Of a stretch of DNA of 64,000 nt, positions 52,943 through 64,000 are shown piece by piece (the stretch's first letter is position 1; every line of letters starts with the position of its first letter). This stretch comes from Enoplolaimus lenunculus. Lineage: Eukaryota; Nematoda; Enoplea; Enoplida; Thoracostomopsidae. The stretch is from the NCBI GenBank assembly GCA_030248215.1, contig JASANG010000955.1:62001-126000 (forward strand). Reading direction: 5' to 3'. The position numbers were made by a program, and so were the translations under genes. Under the pieces are notes generated by a model. That model was given only the letters and a program-made list of their open reading frames with translations. It ran no database searches and was not told the origin of the DNA.

Positions 52943-53513
52943 GATCGAAAAAAGGGAGTATAAGAAGCCAAACTCATAGTGTTATAGCTTAACACAAAAT
53001 TTTTTTGTTGATCCCTGTTATGGTCACGGAGCAACCCTAATTCCGGTTGCGGTTCTGGCGTTTTTCCCCTCTCGGTTCCGGTATGTTTTCAAATTACGCT
53101 TCCGGTAAATTTCAATTCCGGTTGCACCCTGGTTATGGAAAATAGGCTTGGGTAAGGTGAATTTATGACCGTAAAATATTCGCGAGTACAGCTCCGGAAC
53201 CAGCTCAACTTTCAGCTTCAGTCAAAATAAAAAATGATAGAAGGGGCTGTCAAGGATTTGACGATGACTTACAAGCGAGGGGTTGAAAGTTATCTAAAGA
53301 GGTCCGAACTTTTCAGTAGGGGCTGCTGAGCGTTCCTGGCTCGCTCTCATTAGCTAAGGGTTGGTATGTTCATTAATGGTTTTTGAGCAAGCGAAGTGTT
53401 TTGACGAAGGCATATGGTTGATGTGCTAGTTTTTTAAGGTGCCTGGCACGCAACCCAAGAACGACATTCGATATCGAAATTTAAATGATTTAATATAGGT
53501 GAAATTGGCTCAT

Positions 53514-53683
53514 TCCCGCAACCAGCTTACCTTACTTGGCGGGGGGGGGGGGGCTAAAAAATTTCCAGGAGGCGCATCCAAAGGTTTCCAATAACAAGCA
53601 AGGTTAAAAAAATTTCTCGGGGGCGCCAACATTTTTTTAAATGACGAGCTGAACCCACCTGCCCTCCTTGGCTATGAGCCCGA
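53514..53683 (+). mobile_element. Family C element
   Basis: cccgcaaccagcttacctta to ccttggctatgagcccg; a more decayed relative at about 53190-53360. Confidence 0.75.
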
Positions 53684-54004
53684 ATTGTCTTCGATAATTA
53701 TTTGTTTAAAGCTAAACTACGGCATGATCAATGCTCGCACGTGTGCTGGCTTTCACCCGGGTTGGGTGGACAGTTGACAAATTTTCCTAAATGGTAGCAG
53801 CAAGAGCTTCATTTGTGAAACTTGCCGATATATAAGTATATATAACCTATGCAAATGTTTTTTGCTAACGAGCGTAGCGAGCCAGAACATTGATTGACGT
53901 CTAGAAGATACTTGTAAAACTGCGCATCCCGAGGGGAGACTGGGGGGTGTGCCCTCGCCAGAAAATTTGTTATTTATAGTAACATAACAAGCAGGAACGT
54001 TATA

Positions 54005-54085
54005 GTAATATACGTATATATACATATAAATATATATATTAATATATAATATATATATTATATATATTATATATAATATATCAGT
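54005..54085. repeat. AT microsatellite
   Basis: Long run of tatata/atata with few interruptions. Confidence 0.9.
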
Positions 54086-54960
54086 GCCATAGCAGGCAGG
54101 AGTGTCGGCTTCCCCCAAGATTCCAGGGTATCGCACCCCAAACACGCGATCGAGAAGCCGCCGTATTTTACAACTTAAGCGGTTTTTGTTTCAACTGGTT
54201 AGGGTGGGGGCCTCTTTAGGGGTGTCCCCCCAAATGGGGGCTATGGGGGAAACTGCTTCGGCCCTGATATATATGTATATTTATGATTTTTTGTGCGATG
54301 TTGACTCATATATATTGTGTACAGAAAACAAAACTGTTAGTTTCATTCAATAGCTTTTTTGATTACATTCGCCGTTTGATGTTTTTGGTTTATTATTGCG
54401 AAAACGCATTACTCATCGGATCATTTTGACGGGGAAAAACATTTTCTTAGAAGTCCTCCCCCAGTGCCGGCGCAAAATAGGGTGGGCCCCCTCAAGATTC
54501 CGGGGTAGTTGTGATGAGCAAAATATTTTTCAAATTTTTTTTTGTTTAAAATCTTGTTCGGGTTGGGGGTACTGGGGGAACGTCATTCGGGTGGGCCCCC
54601 ATATGAGGGTATGGGGAGGGGGGTTGCCATGGTCATGGAAGTGTCAGAGCTGTGGCCGGAACTATGGCTTGGGTGGGGTATAGCCGATAATGAATTTATC
54701 AACAGGATTAGAAAAATTCTGGGCGACGGTACATACGGAATCTGGACCCCTCGGAATTTATTACAAAGTGCTCTTATATTTTGTGCTCTTGAGTCGAAAG
54801 GTGGATGTCTGTCTGTCCGTATATATACAAGCAAGGTTGAAAATTTTCAAGAGGATCCCAAATGTATCCACGGGTGATGAGTGTGCGCTGGCCGCTTCTC
54901 TGATTACGGACCCGAGCCCCAATTCCTTCTTAATGATGGGATGTTGTAGAGCTTAATATA
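54086..54960. other. Repeat-derived GC-rich and AT-rich sequence, no gene
   Basis: Several overlapping open frames of 80-111 codons share no frame preference and lie over repeat-like stretches (cagtgccggcgcaaaatagg; aagcaaggttgaaaattttc of family C at about 54826-54915). Confidence 0.5.
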
Positions 54961-55004
54961 TTAATTGATTGCGTTACACGTGGCATAAATCACGTCGGCT
55001 TATA

Positions 55005-55168
55005 GCAGGCGCGTAGCCAGCTCATCTTGCTAGGGGGGTGGGGCTAAATCGTTTTCAGAAGGGGCATTCAAGGGTTTTCAATCATTTACTGGCAAGGTTG
55101 AAAACTTTCTATGGGCGTTCAAACTTTTCCAGGGGTAGGGACTGAGTCCACCCTTGGCTACGGGCCCG
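55005..55168 (+). mobile_element. Family C element
   Basis: CAGGCGCGTAGCCAGCTCAT to ccttggctacgggcccg; flanks gcttatag and gcgtatag match at 7 of 8. Confidence 0.9.
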
Positions 55169-55414
55169 GCGTATAGTGTTAAGCTGAAAAGTTTTAATTC
55201 CTACGCAGATTTCACGTATAGTTTGCTTGCTTTTTCACAGCCTTTGTTGTATGTTTGTTTTATGGTGTAATGTCAACGTTTCAAAGAAATTAGGTATAAC
55301 GGAAAGTCTAAAACGTAAGCCGTGTTTTTATTTTGGTCATTTCTGATCTGTCATATAAAAAATGTTTTCGACGCTGTACGACAAATTGTTGTTCAAGGGA
55401 CACAGGTTGTTACC

Positions 55415-55791
55415 AATGGCGGATCCACGGGGGGGCCACCCCGGCCGTGGCCCCCCAACAGCATCTCGACAAAAATTAAATAGTGTCAATTGCTGCTATA
55501 CGCTGTTTATTTCTCTGTTTTATACACAACAGTATAAGCAAGCTTTAAAGTTTCTTGGCCCTGGAGTCATTTATGCGCTACAATTAGGGATAATAGACAT
55601 TTATGGACTCTAAACAAGCGGTTAAGGATTCTGCTCGCTTACGGATTCTTATTAGGAATACGGACTCCTATAAATTGGGACTCAAAATGGGGACCCCCTC
55701 TTATTTGGGTCACTACAGTATGGGTCAAAAATAAGTTTACCTGTGAAATTTTGCCCCCCCCCCCCATTTCGAGATCCTGGATCCGCCACTG
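55415..55791 (-). mobile_element. Family D element with perfect 8-bp TSD, split by family I
   Basis: CAATGGCGGATCCACGGG to gatcctggatccgccactg; GTTGTTAC on both sides is identical. The family I element lies inside at about 55560-55726. Confidence 0.93.
55560..55726 (-). mobile_element. Family I element inside family D
   Basis: Read in reverse it begins tactgtagtgacccaaataa and carries the GAGTCC blocks of 22150-22318. The D sequence resumes with gggtcaaaaataag. Confidence 0.8.
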
Positions 55792-55896
55792 GTTGTTACC
55801 ATGTAAACAACCTCTGATTTACTTTAGTAGTAGTGATTGCTGTCAGTTCGTAGCTCAGATGAAATTAACTCACATATTTTGGGGTTGTATTTGTTG

Positions 55897-56055
55897 CACG
55901 CCCGTAGCCAGCTCATCTTGCAAGTTTGAAGGGGCTAAAAATTTCTCTGGTGGGGCATTCAAAGGTTTTCATTGAGGTACAAGCAAGTTGAAATCTTTCT
56001 GGGGGGCAAAACTTTTTCAGGCCCGTCCTCCCCCCTACCCTTGGCTACGGGCCCG
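55897..56055 (+). mobile_element. Family C element with perfect 8-bp TSD
   Basis: CACGCCCGTAGCCAGCTCAT to cccttggctacgggcccg; ATTTGTTG on both sides is identical. Confidence 0.93.
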
Positions 56056-57573
56056 ATTTGTTGTAAGGTTGTGAGTAAAATATCGATATGCAGACGGACA
56101 GAACGAAATGGGGAACGAGTGGAAGGCGGAGGTACGGAATATGGCCGTCCCCTAGGAATTTAATAAAAATCAGTTTGTTTTATAGATTTCGACGCGCTGA
56201 GTTTAGCGATATTGTTTTTAAGACTGCAGGGCTCCCGGTTCAAAAGTTATGGCCCTTCAAAGTTCAACTTTGCGCTATATACAACGTGCACTAACGCCAA
56301 CCAGATTTGTATAACGAATAAACCTGGTTTTTACTTTACGAACATGTGCATGATAAATACTTCCTGTTTCAATCTGTTCGTGTTTGCACTGTAATTTCGA
56401 TGGTCATAACTGTTGAGCCGGTGGTCAACCAGCCATAAAAGTGGTACCATTGAACTCAGTTCGTCGAGAACTATAGGATAGGCCACACTCTTTAATTCTT
56501 AGCAGGGTCTGGATTCCGTACCTACGCCCAAGTGGAATTGCTAAAGATTATAATCATTCAGTTGTGAGCTGTAATATTTTGCAACTTTTACTGAAATTAT
56601 TTTCAACGGGGGTGTTTTTACTGGTAAATTCAAAGGGGGTGCGGCTAGCCAACATCGGAGCCTTACGCCGATCAATCCTGGATTCGTCTCTACGTAGGGA
56701 ACCCACCGTCTTGATGAAGTTTAAAGAGACCCACCACGTCCATCCCTGTCTGCTCCGGCACTACTTTCTAAAAACTTAAACTTAAATTATAGCTTAACTA
56801 AGCTTGAATATTAGTTAATTGAAATGGCTGGACGGACAGCTAAACTAGAATTTTAAGTTTTACTTAAACTAACGTGTTTTTAAGAGTTTAACACCAGTTT
56901 AAGTAAACTTATTTTTGGTTTAAGTAACAAATCCAGCTCAGAAATTATATGTATCTAAAAGTTCACTAATCTTAGCTTAAACTAAAAATACGTAAGATTT
57001 TAAATTAGTTTAAGCGTAAACCTACCCGTTAATTCAGTTATTCTAGAAACTTAGTTTAATACTTATAGATTACCTTAAGCTTAAATCAAGTTAGTTTAAG
57101 CTTTTAGAGAGTAGGAGTGGTGGCGCAAAACAATTTTCAAGCTACGCATGCTGTTGAAACAACAAGCTTGTACAAGTAAAGCTAAAACTTTTTCTAGGGG
57201 GCGAAAAATTATTTGAACGTCGACGGCTGAGCCTGTGTCCCCTTACTCTGGGGTCCGCCTTAAATAATCCCGCGAAACGTATCTTTTTCGCACGAGGACG
57301 CGTTTTCCCCGTTTTGATTGGATACGTTTTTGAATGCTGTAGTCTACCTATAAAACTATAAATAGATATTTTAGCTTTGTTGTTTTGATGGTGAAAAACT
57401 CTCAGTGTGTGTTCGTAATTTGTCGAAAGGCCAAACTGTGTATTTTTATTTTTGTTGTTTGTTTATCGTTGTTGTTGTTGTTGGTGGTGGTAGTGATGGT
57501 GGTGGTGGTGTTGTTAAACAGGCGGATTATTCAGGGTTTTGAAACTGTTCTGTAGAAGACGACGGGGTGGGAG
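56056..57573. other. No gene recognised; family J repeat at 56870-57112
   Basis: The J copy is colinear with 28925-29155 (agtttaagtaaac, cttaagcttaaatcaagtta). A decayed C-like stretch lies at about 57120-57250 and a GTT/GGT run at about 57462-57515. Confidence 0.55.
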
Positions 57574-57733
57574 CAGACTCGTAGCCAGCTCACCTTGCTA
57601 GGAGGGCTAAAAAAATTTTCAGGCTGGGCATTCCAGAGTTGTCAATGAATTACAAGGAAGATTGAAAATTTTCTTTTTGGCCAAAATTTTCCAGGGGGGC
57701 TGAGCCTCCCTGCCCCCCTTGGCTGCGGGCCCG
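57574..57733 (+). mobile_element. Family C element
   Basis: CAGACTCGTAGCCAGCTCAC to cccttggctgcgggcccg; flanks ggtgggag and ggtgagag match at 7 of 8. Confidence 0.9.
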
Positions 57734-57849
57734 GGTGAGAGCGTTATACTGGAAGGGAATGGGGGATTTAGGAGTCTTAGCAAAAGTTGGTAAACCCTAT
57801 AGGAATTCTAGAAAAGTTTGGATATGTCCTGTTTATGCTCAAGTATATA

Positions 57850-58095
57850 TGTCGTAGTCCAATCTGCTATTTTGCGTATTAATAGCAATTTGGCGTAGGA
57901 TAAAGTGCGATTAAACATACAGACCAATCAGATTTGATTATTTGAACAAACACAGTACCGTTAAACCGTCAGAGATGGCTTTACATTACTGTTGTTTTGC
58001 AACATCTTACAATCACTATTCGGCCTAGGCCAATCTGTTATTTGCTCAGAAGGCCAATTGGTAATCGGCTTGAATAGCAGATTGCACTTTGACGT
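57850..58095. mobile_element. Family F element
   Basis: gtcgtagtccaatctgctat to cggcttgaatagcagattgc; interior shared with the 61 kb copy (cagaccaatcagatttgatt). Confidence 0.8.
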
Positions 58096-58479
58096 CGAGT
58101 TTTCCATTGCCATATTCGCTCCTGGACGGTTTGTTTAGGCTTATGGAGGATCAGCGGCTTCGGAACTAAATTATGATTTGGGCTGCGGCATATATGGATG
58201 TATATATGTCTGCCTGTACAACCATACGGTTGACTCAAGCCTGCAACCAATAATTGTTCGTAGAAGGGGACCAGGAGATTTCGGCAGGTGGGGGAAGAAA
58301 ACTTTTCTTAACTTACAATTCTTTTAATGCTGTGTTCACCCATTGAGAGCGAAAAGACATAATGCCTCCTACTTACACTAGATATAGCGATTGCAGTTCC
58401 GGCCAAGTCAAAGCCGACAATTTTAAATCAGTAAAACACATATTTTTGCACGACTCAAATTTTACTTTCGACACTGCAC

Positions 58480-58580
58480 AAATTTAAATCCTATATCCGG
58501 TTAACATCCGGCTGTGGTTCCGGTAACAGGTTTCATATCCGGCACCGGTATCCGGTAATATTAATATCCAGTCGATCCCT
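58480..58580. repeat. Family H-related fragment
   Basis: tatccggttaacatccggct, ggtaacaggtttcatatccg, ending gatccctgg. Confidence 0.55.
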
Positions 58581-58804
58581 GGTCTTGGTGGTTAGATTTA
58601 AGGATTATGTATGGAGCAGAAATAATTGTGGTTTAACTGCAGTCAGGCTATTATTTTCCGGCATTTGTTGATGATTGTGTGTTTCGATATACGATGATGT
58701 AATCACACGAATTACGTTATAATACAACAGCATTACGAAATTGTAAAGTGTTTTATTTTTAATGTTTTTAGTTTTTTCAAGGTCTGTATAATACGATGTG
58801 TTTT

Positions 58805-59074
58805 CGGGCCAAAGGGGCGGGGGCACGGGGGCTCAGCCCCTCTCGAAAAATTTTCGAGCGGCGGTACGAAATATGGGTTCCACTAGGCATTTAATAAAAA
58901 ACCTTCGTCTTCGGAGCGGAGGTACGGAATATGGACCCCATAGGAATTTAATACAAAACCGCCAATTTTGGTCCTTTTAGAAGATTTTCAACCTTGCTTG
59001 TAAGCCGTTGAAAACTCTTAAATGCCCCTCCTGAAAGATTTTTGCCACCCAGCAAGATGAGCTGGCTACGGGAC
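58805..59074 (-). mobile_element. Family C element, enlarged
   Basis: gggccaaaggggcgggggca at the left and agatgagctggctacggga at the right. About 100 bp longer than typical; the middle has gcggaggtacggaatatgg twice. Confidence 0.75.
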
Positions 59075-59454
59075 TATGTGTTTTATAAATACCTGGGAGC
59101 CGCCCATTGGAAGGTTGCAAATTACGCGAGCGCAATCAAACGGCACAGACCCTCTTCAAATGAATTTTATTTCTAGAAAACAGCTTTTTCTTACGGATCG
59201 CGCTGTTAATTTCCTTTCATCCCTCCCTGCCTGACCAATCATCTGATAGTTCCTGGTTTATATTGACCTGGTCCAATGCGGGCTGGAGGCTGGAATACTG
59301 GCTTGAAATTCGATTTCATATGAAGTAGAAAATATTCATGTGAAAAAGGGTTAAAAATTACGTATATGTGAATGTTGCATCATGGAGTAGATTGTGGACA
59401 TCGAATTATTCTTTGTATTGATGGAAATGACGGGTGACGCTTGCCTGTACTACA

Positions 59455-59550
59455 ATATATACGTAGATTTATATAAATTTGTATATGTATAAATACATTA
59501 TATATAAATATATATGTATATATTTATATTTATATATTTATATATTGTTG
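59455..59550. repeat. AT microsatellite
   Basis: tatatataaatatatatg and similar. A SINE-type tail (agaaaatattcatgtgaaaa) lies just upstream at 59327-59352. Confidence 0.85.
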
Positions 59551-59812
59551 CAGTGTGCTTTTGTTGTATTTTTGAATAGATTTTTTTGCAATTTAAAGTT
59601 TGCAATCGTTTAATTGAAAAGTTTGCAGTTTTCAGCTGTGATTGGCTTGGTCAGTTGGAATATATTCGACATTTTTCAAATTGAAATTGGCGTGAAAAGG
59701 TGTTGTGTACAGTGTGTGTATTATGGTTGAACGAGAATTAATTATCCTGTGTATATGTCAGTCGTGTACTCTATTAAGAGGCCCAGTAAGTTTCGACTGT
59801 TCAATATATATG

Positions 59813-59978
59813 CAGGCCTGTAGACAGCTCATCTTGCTTGGCGGGGAGGCTAAAATTTTTTGAAGAGGAGCATTCAAATGGTTTTTGATGAGTTACAAGC
59901 AAGGTTGAAAATTTTCTAGAGGGAGCAAAATTTTTCCAGGGGAACTGAGCCCACCTGCCCCCCGTGGCTACGGGCCCG
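59813..59978 (+). mobile_element. Family C element
   Basis: CAGGCCTGTAGACAGCTCAT to cgtggctacgggcccg; flanks tatatatg and aatatatg match at 7 of 8. Confidence 0.88.
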
Positions 59979-60411
59979 AATATATGGTGTGTTTAAACGG
60001 TCGTAAGCCGAAAGCTGTGTGTATTGAAAGAATCTATTAGATCACCAGGGCTTATAAGAAGTTTTAGGTAAAGGTTTCTTGTTTAGTACCCTCGTATTAG
60101 CAGAGGGACATCACCCTACTCACCGGTCGCAGTCTTAGGTTCAGGTTTAGGTTTAGATTTGGGGAAATCGTACCTAAGCCGTAGCTTTTTTTGTCGAATG
60201 CGTAATGTTACATATGTGTGTAGGGTACAATAGCGCAGGGACCAAGCCCACATCGAAGCCACATGAATTGCATCTGTGAAAGTAATTTTTTGGTCAGCTG
60301 AAGTCTGGTTGAATAGTGAAAATTTATTTCTTCATATGTCGGCAAGATTGTTCGTTAGACTCTTACGCGTGTCTGTGCTTTCAGTTTATGACACTCCTTG
60401 TGCTCCTGACA

Positions 60412-60595
60412 GTGGTATCACGACAATTAGTCGCCCGACAACTACTCTTAATCCGTGATTTGATCGACTTGACAGTTTGTTGTCCGTCATTACGTTTACT
60501 TAAGCTGAGACTCAGAATTATGCTTAGATTTATTCATAGGGTTTTAGGACACTTGAGAGCAAGATGTCGGGCGCCCAATTATCGTAGATTCTGTT
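60412..60595 (-). mobile_element. Family G element
   Basis: gtggtatcacgacaattagt to gatgtcgggcgcccaattat; core tatgcttagatttattcata in the same orientation as the 2435 copy. Confidence 0.75.
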
Positions 60596-60660
60596 GCGAT
60601 AGTGGCTTTTGCTCAAAATCTTCCGTGTTGATTTTGAAAATTCTAAGCGAATTTTAGTAT

Positions 60661-61375
60661 GCATGTCGTCGCCTAATCTGCTATTCAGGCCAATTACCTG
60701 TTTACCTATTGGCCTAGGCCAGTCCGCTATTTAGGCCAATTACCAGGGTTCAACCTGAATTCCTGTTCCGGCCGAAATTCGTGCAAAAATTCAGTTCCTG
60801 TTCCTGTTCCTGCATTCAAAGATACAGGAACCGAACTGGAATATTTACGGTTTGGTGGCAAATGATGCATAATCAATTAAACATTGGAAACTTTGTCTTT
60901 AAGAAATTGTTATTTCGACATGCGCGTTTTTTCAATTACTTCAATTTTGTTAAGAAACTTTTTCTGTTGTTTTCGCAAAACTGGATGACGAAATAAACTG
61001 AAAATCCGTTTAAACCATTTTTTGGCTTTTTTTCTAAAACTTCCAACAGTAAACTCCTTCATGAAAATTATTTCAAATTCCGGTTCCTGTTCCTGTTCCG
61101 GTTCCTGAAATGAAATTCAATTCTTGTTCTAGTTCGTGTTCCTGTAAAGTTAAGTTCCTGGAACCGTGCCAATTACCTATTGGCCTAGGCCAATTTGCTA
61201 TTTTGCGTAATAACAGTTTCGCCTAGGCTAAATTGCTTTTAAACATATAGACCAATCAGATTTGATTATTTGGTCAGATGCAACACCGTCAACGAATCAC
61301 CGTTAGTTTAACAACGCTGTTGTTTTGCTACATCTTATAATCGCTATTTGGCCTGAACAGCAGATTGGCCTACAT
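60661..61375. mobile_element. Family F element split by a hAT-like insertion
   Basis: Left part gtcgtcgcctaatctgctat to ccaattac; right part ccaattacctattggcctag to gaacagcagattggcctaca. The break duplicates CCAATTAC. Confidence 0.88.
60744..61168. mobile_element. hAT-like non-autonomous element with perfect 8-bp TSD
   Basis: CAGGGTTCAACCTGAATTCC to the inverse-type end ttcctggaaccgtg; CCAATTAC at 60736-60743 and 61169-61176. Interior has cctgttcctgttcc runs near both ends. The 71-codon frame inside has no motif. Confidence 0.92.
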
Positions 61376-62440
61376 AAAGCCGTATATAATAACAGTAAAG
61401 CGTGTCATGCAGGAAATTACTGTTTGATAGAAGTGTATGTTTTGAAACTGTATTTTTCACATTTTTGGCACATTACCAGTGCCACAGTGTGCAAGTGATT
61501 GTTTATTGTAGTGAATAAGTGATGTATGTGACCGTATTTTAATGGGGGCTTTTCCGTTATCCCCCAGAGTCCGAGTCCGAGTTTGCCCAAAAATGATTCG
61601 ATTTTGCAAATTTTTACATATTTAATCTTTTCATGACATGGGCATCCTCTGACCATTTCATGCCTAAATTTAAATTTTTGAAAAATTCCTAATGACCCCC
61701 CTACGGACCCAAAAAATTTTTGTCAAAAAGTTAGACAAATTAGGTACCTTTCAAAGCAGCTTACGAATCTGAATCTAATGGTGTGAAATTTTTCGCAATC
61801 AGGACTATTGGTTAACGAATTAAATCATTAGCAGCGCGCCAAATCAGATATTTGACAATAACTCATTAACCAATCGTCTGATTGCAAGAAATTTAGCGCC
61901 ACTGGACTCAACTCCGCACGCTGCAACCGTAAAAACCCCAATTTTTTGAAAATTCAAATTTAGACGTGAAACGATCAGGGGACATTCGCTGAATCCTCGA
62001 CCTCTGGTCTCGGTTCCAAACCACCGAGACTAAAAAAAACTGAGACCGAGACCTGCCAAATACCGAGAGACTTACCTTCACAGAGACTTCCATCCTTGGC
62101 TATGGGAATTTTGCGTAGGTACATTTTTAGTTGCAAAGCAGGTGTTATTTTTGATTTTGTGGAAATTCGTTTTCGATTTACGATTTATCGTGCAATCCTT
62201 TGATTTATAGAATGGTTTCTGGTGAATTTTAGGGGATGGACAGTTTGTAAATATTCAAAAACGCAAAAGCAACCTGCATGTTTAGATTTTGGTTACAACA
62301 ATAAATAAAAAAACAAATACAAATGCTCGCTATGATATTGCAGGGTTTATATTGCTTATTCAAATCGCTTAACATCCATTTAGCGTATCGTTGTTTGAGA
62401 GCCTATTGTTTAATAATTTTTCCAGGCGGCCTTTTATACA
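61376..62440. other. No gene recognised
   Basis: Contains a short block with gagactaaaaaaaactgaga and gaccgagacc at about 61980-62090 that looks repeat-derived. Otherwise AT-rich. Confidence 0.5.
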
Positions 62441-62672
62441 GGCAATATTTGACCGGACGGTTTTTTTGTCCGAACGGTCTTTTGTCCTTACCGCTTTCTG
62501 TCCTGGCGGCCTTTTGTCTAGACGGTCTTTTGTCCGAACGGTCTTTTGTCCTTACCGCTTTCTGTTGGCGGCCTTTTGTCTAGACGGTCTTTTGTCCGAA
62601 CGGCCTTTTATCCGGACAGCCTTTTGTCCGAATGGTCTTCACGGTCATTTGTCCGATGGCCTTCTGCCCTCG
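62425..62672 (+). repeat. 16-bp minisatellite with higher-order structure
   Basis: Units such as ggtcttttgtccgaac, ggtcttttgtccttac and ggccttttgtctagac in 16-bp register. Four successive units form a 64-bp block that recurs once with a 2-bp deletion. The open frames through it are by-products. Confidence 0.92.
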
Positions 62673-62687
62673 AACCGTACGTACGTA

Positions 62688-62925
62688 TATGCCGTAGGCT
62701 AATCTGCTATTCAGCCCAATTACCAATTGGCCTGGCTGATCTGCTATTCAAAACAATTAGCAGTTTGGGATAGGCCAAATATGTAAGACCAACGTTGATT
62801 GGTTAACGATATTGCGTCTTTCCAAATAATGAAATCTGATTGGTCTATAATTTCAATAGCAGTTTAGCTACGGCCAAACTGCTATTACATAAAATACCAG
62901 ATTGGCCAACGACATATATATCGGC
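62688..62925. mobile_element. Family F element abutting the minisatellite
   Basis: tgccgtaggctaatctgcta to accagattggccaacgacat; interior matches 41797-42085. Confidence 0.82.
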
Positions 62926-63617
62926 AGAATTTGGCGTACATATTAGACACTACAATAGTGCATTTTGTTGTGTTGTCAATATGTACAGATTAATGTATTT
63001 ATATCCAGTGTGTTGTTTTAGCGTAATTATGTAAGAACTGTACCAGGTGATCATCATCTTTTGCCGTGCGTTGTTTCAAAAACTGTTCAAAACAGATGGT
63101 TTGTTTTTTGAAACAGTTTTACACTGCTGGGGGTCGATGAGGCGGGGGGTGGGTATTCAGTGGATATACGGCTTAGAAATTTATGAGAGGGTAAGCAAAT
63201 AGACCGTTTTGGCGGTGTCTAAACCATTTCTACGGGGGTTGAAATTTTGTTGCTTGCTGTTTAAACTGAGGGATAAACCACAATTGAAGGTTTTGAAGGT
63301 ATACGCGTTCCGAAATGGGAATTCTGTAAGTGCGTATGTTGTTTGGAACGAGGAATTGTTTTATGTTTAACAGGCGCCACGTGTGTAAACGTTACCTTGG
63401 CATACGGATGCCGGCTTCGTAGAATTTGTTACTTTTTATGTTTTTATGGCTGTGCGTAAATTGAAGGTCGGCTTGTTTTGTTGTAGCATCGTCGGTAATT
63501 GTGTTTATTCGTTTAATTTTTTAAATTTTGGAACATTTTTTAGTCTCAGCTGAGTCGGCTGCTGGCTTTAGCTTACGTTTCAAATTATTTCAAAATTTAA
63601 GAAATGGTTACCCGAGC

Positions 63618-63788
63618 GTGTGTAGCCGGATCACCTTGCAAGGGAGCGTTAGACATTGTTAACGACGGGTATATAAGGGTAGTTTTCGGATGACTTTACA
63701 CGCAACGTTGGGGAAATTTTTTGGGGCCTAAAATGATTCGAACCGGGATGATGAGCCCCGTTAGCTACCATCTGGCTACGGGCTGGCT
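63618..63788 (+). mobile_element. Family C element (decayed)
   Basis: gtgtagccggatcaccttgc to accatctggctacgggctgg. The rest of 62926-64000 shows nothing recognisable. Confidence 0.65.
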
Positions 63789-64000
63789 CATACAGTGCGG
63801 TGGGGTTATTTTTTAATGGTTTTGCGTTTTGTTGGAAAAGTTGGCAATTGTTTTATGATAAAGTTAAATAATGCAATGCTTTTACATAATAGGCTTATTG
63901 TTGTTATATGCGAGATGGGCACGTGTTTGTTTTTTTGTGCTATTCAGTTTGAAACTTGTTATTGCTTTAGTTAATTTGTAATGCAAATGTCTTTATTTTG

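Larger units (their letters stand above)
40986..64000. other. Downstream region with no recognised gene
   Basis: No open frame above about 110 codons and no domain signature. The content is interspersed elements of families A to L, a SINE, minisatellites and AT microsatellites, listed separately. Confidence 0.6.

Noticed and set aside
54396-54956. Cluster of 83-111 codon open frames
   Set aside because: They lie on repeat-derived sequence, on both strands, without motif or consistent frame.
62323-62773. Phe/Leu/Cys-rich overlapping open frames
   Set aside because: By-products of the 16-bp minisatellite.
1-64000. Autonomous transposon, retroelement or virus-like genes
   Set aside because: No open frame carries a transposase, integrase, reverse transcriptase or capsid signature; all elements seen are short and non-coding.

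Overview
The window reads as nuclear DNA of an invertebrate animal: AT-rich, intron-rich and packed with short non-autonomous DNA transposons. I cannot name the species. The one gene I can support encodes a metazoan protein, so the host is an animal. Four LIM domains argue against a nematode, as far as I recall nematode UNC-115. The hexamer TTAGGC (the nematode telomere repeat) is very common here, but only inside transposable elements.

The gene is an actin-binding LIM protein (abLIM / UNC-115 family) on the + strand, from about 20.1 kb to 40.4 kb. I placed 22 exons by splice sites, phase continuity and protein signatures: an N-terminal part of up to three exons (two carry the same nonapeptide DWGGVYVGP), four LIM domains (23.0-30.7 kb), a Pro/Ser-rich and acidic linker with abLIM signatures (31.7-38.6 kb), and a C-terminal villin headpiece (39.3-40.4 kb). 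From LIM1 to the stop there are about 760 codons, close to vertebrate abLIM length. The start codon and promoter were not found. One exon (27590-27845), just after the last zinc ligand of LIM2, does not keep a single reading frame.

The flanks (1-20.1 kb and 40.4-64 kb) and the introns hold no other gene I can support. They are a mosaic of short elements, many with target-site duplications (TSDs) readable in the sequence. Names used below: family A, ends GGCCCATGTATAGAACAGGG, 8-bp TSD, TTAGGC-rich core; family B, ends GGCCCATGTTACTTTAAGGG, 8-bp TSD, the same type of core; family G, ends ATGGTATCACGACAATTCGTC-like, again with a GCCTAA/TTAGGC core; family C, hAT-like, ends CAGGCCCGTAGCCA, 8-bp TSD, about 35 copies and fragments; families D and D2, hAT-like, ends CAGTGGCGGATCC or related; family E, palindromic, ends CACTGCAAAAAA, TA TSD; family F, CCAATCTGCTATT foldback; family H, hAT-like, ends CAGGGTGTAAACGGATA; family I, about 165 bp with GAGTCCG blocks; family K, ends TTCTCAAATGTGTGTAGCAC; family L, PIF/Harbinger-like palindromes with TTA TSD. 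At least two tRNA-derived SINEs and several minisatellites complete the picture. Nested insertions (E in A, E in B, C in A, B in H, D2 in G, I in D, a hAT element in F) give a partial order of activity. No transposase, reverse transcriptase or viral gene was recognised.
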